The notes: generated by a model not told the origin, from the letters alone. Numbered from the stretch's first letter, positions 43,137-51,328 are shown. The stretch is DNA of 64,000 bases from an uncultured Lachnospiraceae bacterium (GCA_902779395.1 CACZBK010000006.1:62001-126000); one strand, 5' to 3'. Made by a program: numbers and translations.

Positions 43137-43898
43137 TTACCATCCCTGTTCCATCAGCCACTTGTTTATCTGTCGCTCTCTTCCGCTCAGGTCAGCTTCA
43201 TCCTTAAGCTTTCCAAGTTCCATACTGCCCACGATATGTCCGTCTATCAGATATATAACCTTATCGCTAGCCGCTGCGACTCTTGCACTATGGGTGACCA
43301 TCATGATCGCTGTTCCGTCCCTGTTTACCTTTACCAGCTCATTTACCACTTCTCCGGCCGCCTTGGAATTAAGCGCTCCGGTAGGTTCATCTGCAAAAAG
43401 CACCTTGGGATGATTGATAAGCGCTCTGCAAAGACACGCTCTCTGGAGCTGGCCGCCCGATACTTCATTTATCTCATTATCGGCGATCTCCATGATGCCC
43501 AGGCGTCTCATAAGCACTTCAGCTTCTTCCCTTACCTTTTTCCGTTCAGCCAGTCCCGCGTGAAATCCCGGCAGCAAAATGTTATCGAGTATGCAGAGTT
43601 TCCTCATCATATACATCTGCTGAAAGATAAAGCCCATGCTCACAAGCCTTATCTTTGCCATCTCGCGGTCATTCATATCCGCGTAGCTTTTTCCCAGAAA
43701 GCAGATATCACCTGCTGTAGCCCTGTCCATACCGCTGACCGTGTACAGCATGGTAGACTTGCCGCTTCCCGAAGGTCCCATGATAGTTACAAACTCTCCT
43801 TCTTTAAGCGTAAAGTCAATATTCCGGAGCACATTATTGCTGTTCTTTTTTATTATATAAGTCTTACACAGTCCCTTTACATCTATTACAGTTTCCAT
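43137..43898 (-). CDS. ABC transporter ATPase (MacB/LolD/BceA type)
   Basis: 253 residues. Walker A GPSGSGKST (41-49), Q-loop FIFQQMYMM, signature VSGGQLQRA, Walker B VLFADEPTGALN with catalytic Glu, and H-loop VTHS. The subfamily with DEPTGALD-like Walker B works with FtsX-type permeases in peptide export, detoxification and signalling. Pairs with the permease 3 bp upstream. Confidence 0.94.
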   Translation of the reverse strand: METVIDVKGLCKTYIIKKNSNNVLRNIDFTLKEGEFVTIMGPSGSGKSTMLYTVSGMDRATAGDICFLGKSYADMNDREMAKIRLVSMGFIFQQMYMMRKLCILDNILLPGFHAGLAERKKVREEAEVLMRRLGIMEIADNEINEVSGGQLQRACLCRALINHPKVLFADEPTGALNSKAAGEVVNELVKVNRDGTAIMMVTHSARVAAASDKVIYLIDGHIVGSMELGKLKDEADLSGRERQINKWLMEQGW

Positions 43899-43901
43899 CC
43901 T

Positions 43902-46331
43902 TTAATCCTCCCGTATGTTCCACAGATTGATACCTTTGATCTTTATCACGCATATCCTCATAACGATCATTCCGATGACGATTATGATCCCGGGGATCAC
44001 CAGCAGGTTCTCAAACAGATCCGGCACGAAATGCTTACCCGTATTCCTGAAGGTTTCAAATACAGCTCCCGCGATTGGATCGACCAGGATATATTCCGCA
44101 AAGTATCCCAATGCTATAGCCACCACAAGTATTATCAGCATTCTTATCATCTGCCATTTTCTCACGTCTTTTACACTAAAGCCCACACATTTTAATATGG
44201 CTATAGCCGGAGTTTCTCCCACCAGATCCACAGTCATATAAAGCATGGTGTTGAGCGCGAGGATCAGTATGATCATCACCGTAAATACTGCCTTAAGCGC
44301 ATCGATCGGATCCACGATATAAGAAAAATTCTGTCTGCTGTATTCCTCAAATATACGGATATTCCTGTCCCCGAACCTGTCCTGAAGACGTTTTATCAAT
44401 GCCGGATGTTCAGACTCAGGCGCGTCAAGATGTATATTAGTCATACACATCATAGGATCATAGGCGCCTTTATATTCGTACCCCGCTATCATTTCAGGAT
44501 AGCCCTCTTCCATCATGTCTATATATCCGGTTATGATGAAATCCTTCTCGGTCTCATGTGTTCCTATCCTGTCATCATCATATTCAAGAAGCTGCAGCCG
44601 CAGGGTATCTCCTATCTTTAATCCTTTTTCTTTTGCCGTATAATAGCTTATGAGCAGCTCATTGTCATAAACCGGAAGCTTCCCTCCCTTTCTAAGCGGA
44701 ATGGCTTCATTGTATGTATCCCCGAACCAGAGTGTGGCACCGATATTTTCCTCCTGATCACGCAGGATCGTTACGGATTGGCCTTTCATATAGCGTACAC
44801 TTACCGGCACGCCTTCCCTGTTCATATCCTCAACAAAAAGCTTTGTAGCACCCTCGCGGTCTCCGCCTTTCTGGTAGTAATAATCTGCAAGCTCATCATA
44901 GAAAAAGAAACAAAAATCCCGTTCAAGCTGCAGAAAGCTTTTCTGATAAGCCCGGCTTAAGATCGTACTTTTCAGATTAAAAACGGTAAGCAGTATTACC
45001 GTTGCCAGCATATAACTGATGATCAGAAAACTGTATTTTGCAAAGCTGTTGGCCATATCAGAAACTGCCAGAAAGGCCGGAACCCTGGTTTTCTTTGAAC
45101 GATAGAGATCCACGCGGCTCACGCCGGTAAAACGTTCACCGTTGTTATTCCCTCGCATCGCTTCTACTACGGATATCTTCTTGATACGTCTCATCATGAT
45201 CGCAGCAAATGAAATGATGAGCAAAACTATTCCCAGTGAAACTATCAATCCGATCTTTTGAATGATATAAGGATCTTTAAGAATGATATTCTTACAGAAT
45301 TTTCTGACCACATATCTCGCCAGCGGCTCTCCCAGCGTAATACCTGCCACTCCTCCGATCACTGCAAAAGTGATATAAGTTGCCGCAAACATCCAGCGAT
45401 AGCGGAAGGAATCAACTCCGATAGCACGCATCATTCCTATTTCTTTTTCTTCCCGCCTGATCGCAGCCAGCATCATATAGCGTATCATTATCATCATGAT
45501 TATAAGGATCATGATACTCATCGCCACCAGAAAGTACGATATCACCACGATGATAGTATATTCCGGATCGATCTCAGGCGTGTATTCATAAGACGAGCAT
45601 GCGCGGACCACCTCTTTGCCGCCCTCCTTAAGCTCGTAGATGTCATCTCTCAAACCATTGGTAAAGCTCAGGTTCCCGGCTCTCAGCAGTAATTTGACAA
45701 GCCTGAACGGATTCTCTTCTTTAAGACTCTCAAAGTCCTCAGCGGAAATGATGAGTTCCTCGCAGTTCATATCAAACGGAGTTTTATAGATCTCTGATAA
45801 GGTAAAACTGTATACCGTTCCCATCTGCGTGGTGATGCGTACCTCATCCCCCCGCTTAAGCCCGGCCATATCAGATATATTATAGCTGAGCGCTATGCAT
45901 CCGCGCCCTACCGAAAAGCGTTCATCTGCATCATTATAAAGCAGATTGACCCTTGATGATGCTGTAGTGAGATGAAAAGTCTTATGCTCCGGAAAGGCCT
46001 CATCCCATGCATATACTCCGTTTATGCATACATTATCATTCGCCAGCTTTACATACTCTTTCAGCTCGCCCTCATCTATCTTCGGGCTCTCTTCCATCCA
46101 TGCTTTTAACGCGTCCTCTTTCTCATAAAGCCCGCCGGCGCCCGTGTTCACATTAAACACTACATTGGCGATATTGCTTACCTTATCCGTCCTGGCTCTA
46201 CCTGCCAGCTCCGTGTACATAAGATTTGCAGCCACCACCGATATGACCGATGCGCTGATGATAAAAATAAAAAGAATGATATTAAGACCCTTATGTGCTT
46301 TCAGGTCATTTTTTAACATCTTAAAAAACAT
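43902..46331 (-). CDS. FtsX-like ABC permease
   Basis: About 809 residues with the MacB/FtsX layout: one TM helix, a large outer domain (about 35-260), then TM helices near 270-400 with the REEKEIGMMRAIGV coupling loop, a second outer domain, and three C-terminal TM helices with VGETPAIAILKCVG, the second coupling loop. The start at 46331 is 7 nt after AGAGG. First gene of a five-gene unit ending with the histidine kinase. Confidence 0.92.
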   Translation of the reverse strand: MFFKMLKNDLKAHKGLNIILFIFIISASVISVVAANLMYTELAGRARTDKVSNIANVVFNVNTGAGGLYEKEDALKAWMEESPKIDEGELKEYVKLANDNVCINGVYAWDEAFPEHKTFHLTTASSRVNLLYNDADERFSVGRGCIALSYNISDMAGLKRGDEVRITTQMGTVYSFTLSEIYKTPFDMNCEELIISAEDFESLKEENPFRLVKLLLRAGNLSFTNGLRDDIYELKEGGKEVVRACSSYEYTPEIDPEYTIIVVISYFLVAMSIMILIIMMIMIRYMMLAAIRREEKEIGMMRAIGVDSFRYRWMFAATYITFAVIGGVAGITLGEPLARYVVRKFCKNIILKDPYIIQKIGLIVSLGIVLLIISFAAIMMRRIKKISVVEAMRGNNNGERFTGVSRVDLYRSKKTRVPAFLAVSDMANSFAKYSFLIISYMLATVILLTVFNLKSTILSRAYQKSFLQLERDFCFFFYDELADYYYQKGGDREGATKLFVEDMNREGVPVSVRYMKGQSVTILRDQEENIGATLWFGDTYNEAIPLRKGGKLPVYDNELLISYYTAKEKGLKIGDTLRLQLLEYDDDRIGTHETEKDFIITGYIDMMEEGYPEMIAGYEYKGAYDPMMCMTNIHLDAPESEHPALIKRLQDRFGDRNIRIFEEYSRQNFSYIVDPIDALKAVFTVMIILILALNTMLYMTVDLVGETPAIAILKCVGFSVKDVRKWQMIRMLIILVVAIALGYFAEYILVDPIAGAVFETFRNTGKHFVPDLFENLLVIPGIIIVIGMIVMRICVIKIKGINLWNIRED

Positions 46332-46360
46332 GCCGCAACCTCTCCTATCCTGATGGAGAG

Positions 46361-46404
46361 ATTGTAGCATGTCCGTATAAAACAAATCTTTAAGAAATCC
46401 TTAA
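46361..46404 (-). promoter_or_regulatory. Candidate response-regulator-controlled promoter
   Basis: Two 11-bp direct repeats in tandem, TTAAGGATTTC (46404-46394) and TTAAAGATTTG (46393-46383), lie over the -35 position of a TACAAT -10 box (46366-46361), with no consensus -35. The 11-bp spacing and position are what OmpR/PhoP-type activators use. It would drive the ABC/C45/two-component unit, giving autoregulation. Confidence 0.65.
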
Positions 46405-46427
46405 AATGCTTTTCAGATAATACCGGT

Positions 46428-47912
46428 CTATGCGCTTATCCTTATAGCCTCATAACGTTCACAGTTTATTACCTGCTTCATGGCCTCAACAGGAGTCAGT
46501 CCTATGCAGCTTAACATCTGCTTAAATACTGCGGCCGACTGTCCGGAGCAAAGCTGTACCCCCTTTCTGCTGCTGTCTGCATGAAACAGATCATGACGGC
46601 TGTTCACATTCCAGAAGATCACATTCGGTATCTCATATCCTGCCTTGCGGTACTTATCACGCATCTTATCATAAAATGTCCATTTTTTGTTACCGCACCG
46701 GTCTATCTCCATATCCGATATCACAATGATGGATCTGACCATATCTTCTTTGGGTGTATGGTTCTTTTGTGCCAGTTCCAGCACTTTTAAAAATGCAGCC
46801 TGCAGATCGGTATTCATACCCCATTTAGACTTTGCTATCGATGAGAGTTTCTGCTGCAGTGTTTCTCCTTTTACCGATATGATCTGCGGCTCGTTTGAAA
46901 AGGTCATGAAAAGATTATGGTAATCTCCCTTATTATGCTCCGCGAAGTACAGCGCCAATCCAAGAGAACTGGCCATCGGACGTCCTATCATAGAACCCGA
47001 TACATCCGCCATTACTATGGCATTGACCCCCTCATCCACATATTCGGGAAGAGCTCTCCACTGAGCTTCAAGAACACCGTTCTCTTCTTTCGAAAGCTTC
47101 GCGATCGTTGCATTCCAGGAAAGAGACAGATACTTTTCAACTATATCATAAGGATACAATGTGGCTGAGTGTATCTTTTCTTCACCTTTGAGCGCATTCT
47201 CCACATAAGTCTTAAAACGTTCTTCGTCATGACGATAAAAAGCCGTACGATATATCATCATTGCACGGGAGGGTACGGATGAATAGCTTATCTGATCCCA
47301 CGCTCCTGCACTCATAAGAGCTTCTACTATACCTATATGTTTACGCATGCGGCGGACTATACGCTTGAATTCATATACCGAATATCCCAGCTTATGGGCA
47401 GTAAGTATACCAAGCTTGCGTGTTTTTTCCGAACTGGCATCGGCAGTCTTTATCCATTTTGCAAGGAGTGATATTGCATGTCCTTCCTCCATGTTACGCC
47501 TGTCTTCCTCAAATTGGAGCTTCATGGCCGCCCACATTTCCGATTCGAGCTGTGTGCCTGTCAGCTCGTAAAGATCATCGTAGCGGCCATAAACACCTAT
47601 CAGATCAAGATTTGCGCGCAGGCTCTCGGGATGATCCTGAGCCATGTATCGTAACAGGATACGGAATGTTCTCCGTTCACCAAGACCTCCCCGCACATCG
47701 CGGCCATAGAAAGCCAGCTTAGTTGCAAAAAGTGCATCTTCTTCATATGCATCGGCAAAGAGACGCTCTATACGTCCTTCATCAGATTCACGCAGTGCAC
47801 CCATACAGCCGAAAAGATCCAGGCATGCATCATTTGTAGTATTGAGTGCCACAGCACCGTTTTCAGTTCGTGTAAATGCCGCTTCTTCCTTAAGTATTTC
47901 TGCAAAACTCAT
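46428..47912 (-). CDS. DUF2828 / Ro60 (TROVE)-like protein with vWA domain
   Basis: 494 residues. The helical N-terminal two-thirds (NGAVALNTTNDACLDLF, FYGRDVRGGLGERRTFR, VYGRYDDLYEL, ISLLAKWIKTADASS) matches DUF2828, which has the layout of the TROVE RNA-binding ring. The C-terminal von Willebrand A domain keeps a full MIDAS: DVSGS (303-307), Thr368 in GMNTDL and ISDMEID. Ro60 proteins bind Y RNAs and misfolded RNAs. AAGGAGG precedes the ATG. The 5' region encodes tRNA-like RNA folds, and WYL regulators diverge. Whether it is a true Ro60 orthologue or a parallel family cannot be decided by eye. Confidence 0.8.
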   Translation of the reverse strand: MSFAEILKEEAAFTRTENGAVALNTTNDACLDLFGCMGALRESDEGRIERLFADAYEEDALFATKLAFYGRDVRGGLGERRTFRILLRYMAQDHPESLRANLDLIGVYGRYDDLYELTGTQLESEMWAAMKLQFEEDRRNMEEGHAISLLAKWIKTADASSEKTRKLGILTAHKLGYSVYEFKRIVRRMRKHIGIVEALMSAGAWDQISYSSVPSRAMMIYRTAFYRHDEERFKTYVENALKGEEKIHSATLYPYDIVEKYLSLSWNATIAKLSKEENGVLEAQWRALPEYVDEGVNAIVMADVSGSMIGRPMASSLGLALYFAEHNKGDYHNLFMTFSNEPQIISVKGETLQQKLSSIAKSKWGMNTDLQAAFLKVLELAQKNHTPKEDMVRSIIVISDMEIDRCGNKKWTFYDKMRDKYRKAGYEIPNVIFWNVNSRHDLFHADSSRKGVQLCSGQSAAVFKQMLSCIGLTPVEAMKQVINCERYEAIRISA

Positions 47913-47935
47913 TTCTTTTTACCTCCTTAGATCCA

Positions 47936-47985
47936 GGACGCTGAATCATAATCCATAATGATCATTTGTTTGCTGAATGCGTCCC
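47936..47985 (-). other. Leader hairpin next to the DUF2828/Ro60-like ribosome site
   Basis: GGACGC (47984-47979) pairs perfectly with GCGTCC (47941-47936), enclosing a smaller AUCAU/AUGAU hairpin. The outer stem ends about 7 nt before AAGGAGG (47928-47922). It could modulate translation or form the 3' end of the RNA region. Confidence 0.5.
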
Positions 47986-47999
47986 ATTTTGTTTCTTCA

Positions 48000-48081
48000 T
48001 GACACATTATTCCTGTATTCCGGATTCGAACCGGTTCTATCAAAATGATATTTACCATGGAATAGTCTGCTGTATGTGTCA
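48000..48081 (-). ncRNA. Structured RNA module 2 with tRNA T-arm mimic
   Basis: 82 nt closed by perfect 8-bp arms UGACACAU / AUGUGUCA. Inside, UAUUCC pairs with GGAAUA (6 bp, stacked on the 3' side, with a 9-nt bulge on the 5' side). The multiloop carries a UAUCA-UUU-UGAUA hairpin and a T-arm copy, CCGG-UUCGAAU-CCGG (48034-48020), whose 7-nt loop is a canonical tRNA T loop. No anticodon arm. All stems are Watson-Crick, which argues for a selected fold. Read as a Y-RNA-like partner of the adjacent Ro60-like protein; that role is inference. Confidence 0.65.
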
Positions 48082-48088
48082 CCTATCA

Positions 48089-48200
48089 GCAGGGGCCGGA
48101 TTCGAACCGGCAACACCGGCGTCTGATCGCATTTTATTTGCTGCAAAGACCACTTACTCATGATCCGTTTCTTCGTGCTCTACCCTTTGAGCTACCCTGC
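48089..48200 (-). ncRNA. tRNA-like RNA module 1 (candidate Y-RNA / YrlA-type tRNA mimic)
   Basis: 112 nt on the minus strand. Acceptor-like stem GCAGGG / CCCUGC (6 bp), linker UA, a D-arm GCUC-AAAGGGUA-GAGC with the conserved GG and flanking A's, and a T-arm GCCGG-UUCGAAU-CCGGC. Together they supply the residues for a normal tRNA elbow. Where anticodon and variable arms should be (about 22 nt) there is a 64-nt segment, probably one or two stem-loops (for example UGGUC / GAUCA). No encoded CCA follows. Bacterial YrlA RNAs carry just such a tRNA-like module and are encoded beside Ro60 genes, as here. Confidence 0.7.
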
Positions 48201-48208
48201 ATGTTCAC

Positions 48209-48217
48209 AAGATAACA
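48209..48217 (-). promoter_or_regulatory. Possible extended -10 promoter for the RNA region
   Basis: TGTTATCTT on the minus strand lies 8 nt before the first base of the acceptor-like stem, so a transcript could start at the RNA's 5' end. No clear -35 is present. Confidence 0.4.
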
Positions 48218-48286
48218 GAAGTCAGGAAAATAATCATTTCAAAAAAGCTGCGAACGTGCTTTATATCCTGATCTTGTCTTTTTTTG

Positions 48287-48315
48287 TTGAAAAGACTTCA
48301 TTCTCATACTACAAT
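48287..48315 (+). promoter_or_regulatory. Promoter giving a leaderless WYL mRNA
   Basis: TTGAAA (48287-48292) and TACAAT (48310-48315), 17-bp spacer. The expected start site, 7 nt after the -10 box, is the A of the ATG at 48322. There is no Shine-Dalgarno site, so the message is probably leaderless. Confidence 0.75.
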
Positions 48316-48321
48316 AATGAC

Positions 48322-49611
48322 ATGTCGGATTTTCAGGAACTTATAAAAAACATAGATAAATGCCGTGATTATGTAAGGGATTTCTTTGTATACGGCTTTA
48401 AGAGCCGGGGGGATTTCCGCGGGAAAAGCGCGCGCACATATGATGATGAACGGCGACGTATCGTCAGCTGGCTGCCGGACCATATACGGGAAGACTTTAC
48501 CGAAGGAGGCAAGTCCAAGAATATTTCTCTTCAGATCGATCAGAAAAAACTGGATACAAATCCGCTCTTTAGTATATGGCAGACAAAAAGTTTCACTTCC
48601 AGGGATCTGAGCCTGCATTTCTTTATATTAAAAATACTGGAACAGGCTGATACTGAGTTTTCGGCAGCCGAACTTACCGATATACTTATGAATGAATACG
48701 CTTATGAGGCAGATCTGCAAAGCGTACGAAGGAAATGCAACGAGTATGTGGAAGAAGGTCTGCTTTCTGTACGTAAAGAAGGAAAGACAACCCTCTATCG
48801 CAGGGAAGTCTGTTTTTCAGAACTGCCCTGTGCAAAAGAACTGCTGGATCTGATATGCTGTTTTCAGATGTATCAGCCGCTTGGCATCATTGGCTATACC
48901 ATTATGGCCGGACAGAACAGGAATAACAGCATCTATCGTGTCAAGCATGGTTTTCCTGCATTTACCCTTGAAGATGAGATACTTCTGTCTCTTCTTTACG
49001 CTATCCATAACAGATACAAAGTCAGAGTACGTATTCAAAGCAACAGGAGAACTGCGGAAGAAAGCAGTCTGAAAACCGGATATCCCTTACAGATCTTTGT
49101 CAGTACACGAAGCGGACGACGTTTTATATGTATGCACACCTCAGGTAAGAAAAAAGCGCATTTCACATGTATGCGACTCGATCAGATCAAGGAAGTGACG
49201 ATACTTTCGGATGAAAAAACTGCAGATAGTTACTTCAATGAGCAGCTGTCTGAATACAAACAATATGTATGGGGCGTATCATTTGCACCTATGATCCCCG
49301 GACGTGCACCACTTCAGAAAGTGATCCTTACGATACATGCAGATGAAAATAAAGAAGCTTATATAATACAGCGTCTGCTGCGTGAAGGTGAAGGCGGTAC
49401 AGTGAACAAAACGGATATAAACACCTTCCGGTATGAAAAAACCGTGAAGGATGCTATGGAAATGTTCCCGTGGATACGCAGTTTTACAGGCAGGATCGCA
49501 GATATGAAAATATATGCGACAGACGGAGAACGCCTGCTTGAGGAGAACAAAACTCTGGAAAAGATCTTCTTTTCGGATCTGGAAAGATCATATCTTTTAT
49601 ATGGGATTTAG
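48322..49611 (+). CDS. WYL-domain transcriptional regulator, first of a pair
   Basis: 429 residues. It begins MSDFQELIKNIDKCRDYVRDFFVYGFK, with an RTYDDERRRIVSWL segment shared by a clostridial WYL subfamily. A winged-helix-like part follows (LKILEQADTEFSAAELTDIL, VRRKCNEYVEEGLL), then the WYL region, where the ligand strand motif is degenerate (GYPLQIFVSTRSGRRFICM). WYL proteins bind nucleic acid or nucleotides and control defence and RNA/DNA damage genes. Start by promoter position and family N-terminus; the in-frame extension from 48160 crosses the RNA region. Divergent from the Ro60-like gene. Confidence 0.8.
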   Translation: MSDFQELIKNIDKCRDYVRDFFVYGFKSRGDFRGKSARTYDDERRRIVSWLPDHIREDFTEGGKSKNISLQIDQKKLDTNPLFSIWQTKSFTSRDLSLHFFILKILEQADTEFSAAELTDILMNEYAYEADLQSVRRKCNEYVEEGLLSVRKEGKTTLYRREVCFSELPCAKELLDLICCFQMYQPLGIIGYTIMAGQNRNNSIYRVKHGFPAFTLEDEILLSLLYAIHNRYKVRVRIQSNRRTAEESSLKTGYPLQIFVSTRSGRRFICMHTSGKKKAHFTCMRLDQIKEVTILSDEKTADSYFNEQLSEYKQYVWGVSFAPMIPGRAPLQKVILTIHADENKEAYIIQRLLREGEGGTVNKTDINTFRYEKTVKDAMEMFPWIRSFTGRIADMKIYATDGERLLEENKTLEKIFFSDLERSYLLYGI

Positions 49612-49619
49612 AAAAATAT

Positions 49620-50582
49620 ATGGAAAAACTTTTTTCGGAAATCTACAACCGGTATTTCCTGATCATAAATCTTCTTTTGTCCAAAAGAGGACCGATCAGT
49701 CAGAAGTTTATTAAGGACACCGTTCAAAAGCACGGCTTCGGAGAAAGCCTGCTCTTTCTTCTTCCAAGACTCTCAGCAAACGAGTGGGAATTATTTGAGG
49801 ATGTAAACGGATCCTTTCATTCAATGATCCCAAACGGAATATCACTTCCTCTCAGCCGCCTTCAAAAACGCTGGTTAAAGGCTGTTTTGAGAGATCCCAG
49901 AGCCGGCTTGTTTTTGAGCACCGATAACATCAACATCCTGAATGAAGCCCTTAAGGATGTTTCACCTCTTTTTTATCAGGAAGATTTTTATTATTATGAC
50001 CGTTTTTCAGATGGAGATGATTATTCCGATACAAATTACCGCATGAATTTCCGTATGATACAAAATACGATCTTTCAAAAAAGCCCGATCCGGATAAGCT
50101 ACGAAACACGAAATGAAAGAATAACCAAACTTACTGTATTGCCTCATCATCTTGAGTATTCCGTTAAGAATGACTGCTTTCGTTTACTTTGCGATGTTTT
50201 GGGACAAAACCGGCCGCAAAAACATATCCTTCGCTTATCCCGCATAAAAAGTATTTCGATCCCGAAAACCGGTATTTGTTCGGATCATGTACACAGTCCC
50301 GAGAAAAAGCCGGAAAAGATCACATTAATGATAACAGATAAGCGTAATGCCCTTGAACGGGTAATGCTGCAGTTTGCCGATTATCAAAAAAACACCGTAC
50401 GCCTGGATGATAGTAATTACCGCTGCGAGATTTTTTACGATAAAGACGATGAAACGGAGCTTCTGATAGAGATCCTTTCCTTTGGGCCTGTGATCCGGGT
50501 GATCGAAAACGATCACTTTATAGAACTTATAAAAGAACGCCTGCGTAAACAGGCGCTCTTATCAGGATCTGAATCCGGCTGA
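49620..50582 (+). CDS. WYL-type regulator, second of the pair
   Basis: 320 residues, 8 bp after the first WYL gene and related to it in layout. Helical N-terminus (IYNRYFLIINLLLSKRGPISQKFI), a central linker, then a WYL-like beta core (IRISYETRNERITKLTVLPHHLEYSVKNDCFRLLCDV) and a C-terminal WCX-like extension. It has no strong ribosome site (only weak AT-rich DNA) and may depend on coupling to the first gene. Paired WYL genes that form heteromeric regulators are known in Actinobacteria (PafBC). Confidence 0.75.
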   Translation: MEKLFSEIYNRYFLIINLLLSKRGPISQKFIKDTVQKHGFGESLLFLLPRLSANEWELFEDVNGSFHSMIPNGISLPLSRLQKRWLKAVLRDPRAGLFLSTDNINILNEALKDVSPLFYQEDFYYYDRFSDGDDYSDTNYRMNFRMIQNTIFQKSPIRISYETRNERITKLTVLPHHLEYSVKNDCFRLLCDVLGQNRPQKHILRLSRIKSISIPKTGICSDHVHSPEKKPEKITLMITDKRNALERVMLQFADYQKNTVRLDDSNYRCEIFYDKDDETELLIEILSFGPVIRVIENDHFIELIKERLRKQALLSGSESG

Positions 50583-50584
50583 TA

Positions 50585-51184
50585 TCAGATCGGGATCCGT
50601 TCACTGATATCATCCCAGTCAGTACATCTGAAATAATTATCTCCGGGCACTTCACATCCTCTGTTCCATGGCCGGTCATATATCATAACTTTTAAATCAG
50701 GCAGATGATCGAAAAACCTGAATGCCAATGGCGAATCCTCAATAGCATAATCAAATCTCATCCTGTAATAATCATCCGGTTCAAGACTGAAATCATTTTT
50801 TTTATAAAAGGATTCCCTCCCATATTTGTTCAGGCAAAAAAGATCTACACGTTTTAATCCATGCTCATCAAGCCAGGATCGCGACACCTCATAAGTACTG
50901 AAGGGACGTCCCGTAATGACACATATCTCATGCCCTTTATCGATCCACTCATTCAGAACACGACCTGCTCCCGGTGTTTCTTCATATGCAGACAACTCCT
51001 CCGGCCGGTGACCTTCTTTCATCAGCAGACTGTATTCTTCGTCTGTAAGTTTAAATGAATCCTGAAGATTAAAAAAATACATCTTATCATACGGAACAGT
51101 TATACCGAACAGTCTTTTTGCCAGCCCCGAGAATGCTCTTGCGGTTTCACACAGACAATCATCATAATCTACATAAAATCTCAT
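50585..51184 (-). CDS. HAD-superfamily 5'-nucleotidase-like phosphatase (NT5C type)
   Basis: 199 residues. Motif I VDYDDC (nucleophile Asp6 and acid Asp8), motif II VITGRP, and motif IV EDSPLAF fit the HAD fold with the small cap of 5'(3')-deoxyribonucleotidases. It is tail-to-tail with the WYL pair (2-bp gap), so it is not in that unit, though a nucleotide phosphatase next to an RNA-repair-like locus is notable. Substrate unknown. Confidence 0.75.
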   Translation of the reverse strand: MRFYVDYDDCLCETARAFSGLAKRLFGITVPYDKMYFFNLQDSFKLTDEEYSLLMKEGHRPEELSAYEETPGAGRVLNEWIDKGHEICVITGRPFSTYEVSRSWLDEHGLKRVDLFCLNKYGRESFYKKNDFSLEPDDYYRMRFDYAIEDSPLAFRFFDHLPDLKVMIYDRPWNRGCEVPGDNYFRCTDWDDISERIPI

Positions 51185-51328
51185 ACTTACCTCTTTATTG
51201 ATCAGCTCCGCTATAGTGTATCATATCTGACAGCGGTCCTCATGGTTTCTTTTCATATCAGAATAATATTTCTCTTATCTGTCCCGGGTGTTTTCAAGTT
51301 CTCTCCTTTTTTCCTTGTTCATCCATAA

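Noticed and set aside
48020-48111. The two T-arm copies as integrase attachment sites (attL/attR) left by a mobile element
   Set aside because: The copies share only the T-arm core, no integrase is present, and each copy sits in its own perfectly paired fold.
48089-48200. An ordinary tRNA gene on the minus strand
   Set aside because: Acceptor, D and T arms fit, but the acceptor is only 6 bp, the middle is 64 nt with no 5-bp/7-nt anticodon arm, and it sits beside a Ro60-like gene. A tRNA mimic explains it better.
48160-48321. N-terminal extension of the first WYL gene
   Set aside because: It would lie upstream of the clear promoter at 48287-48315 and inside the RNA region; family members start at the MSDFQELIKN equivalent.
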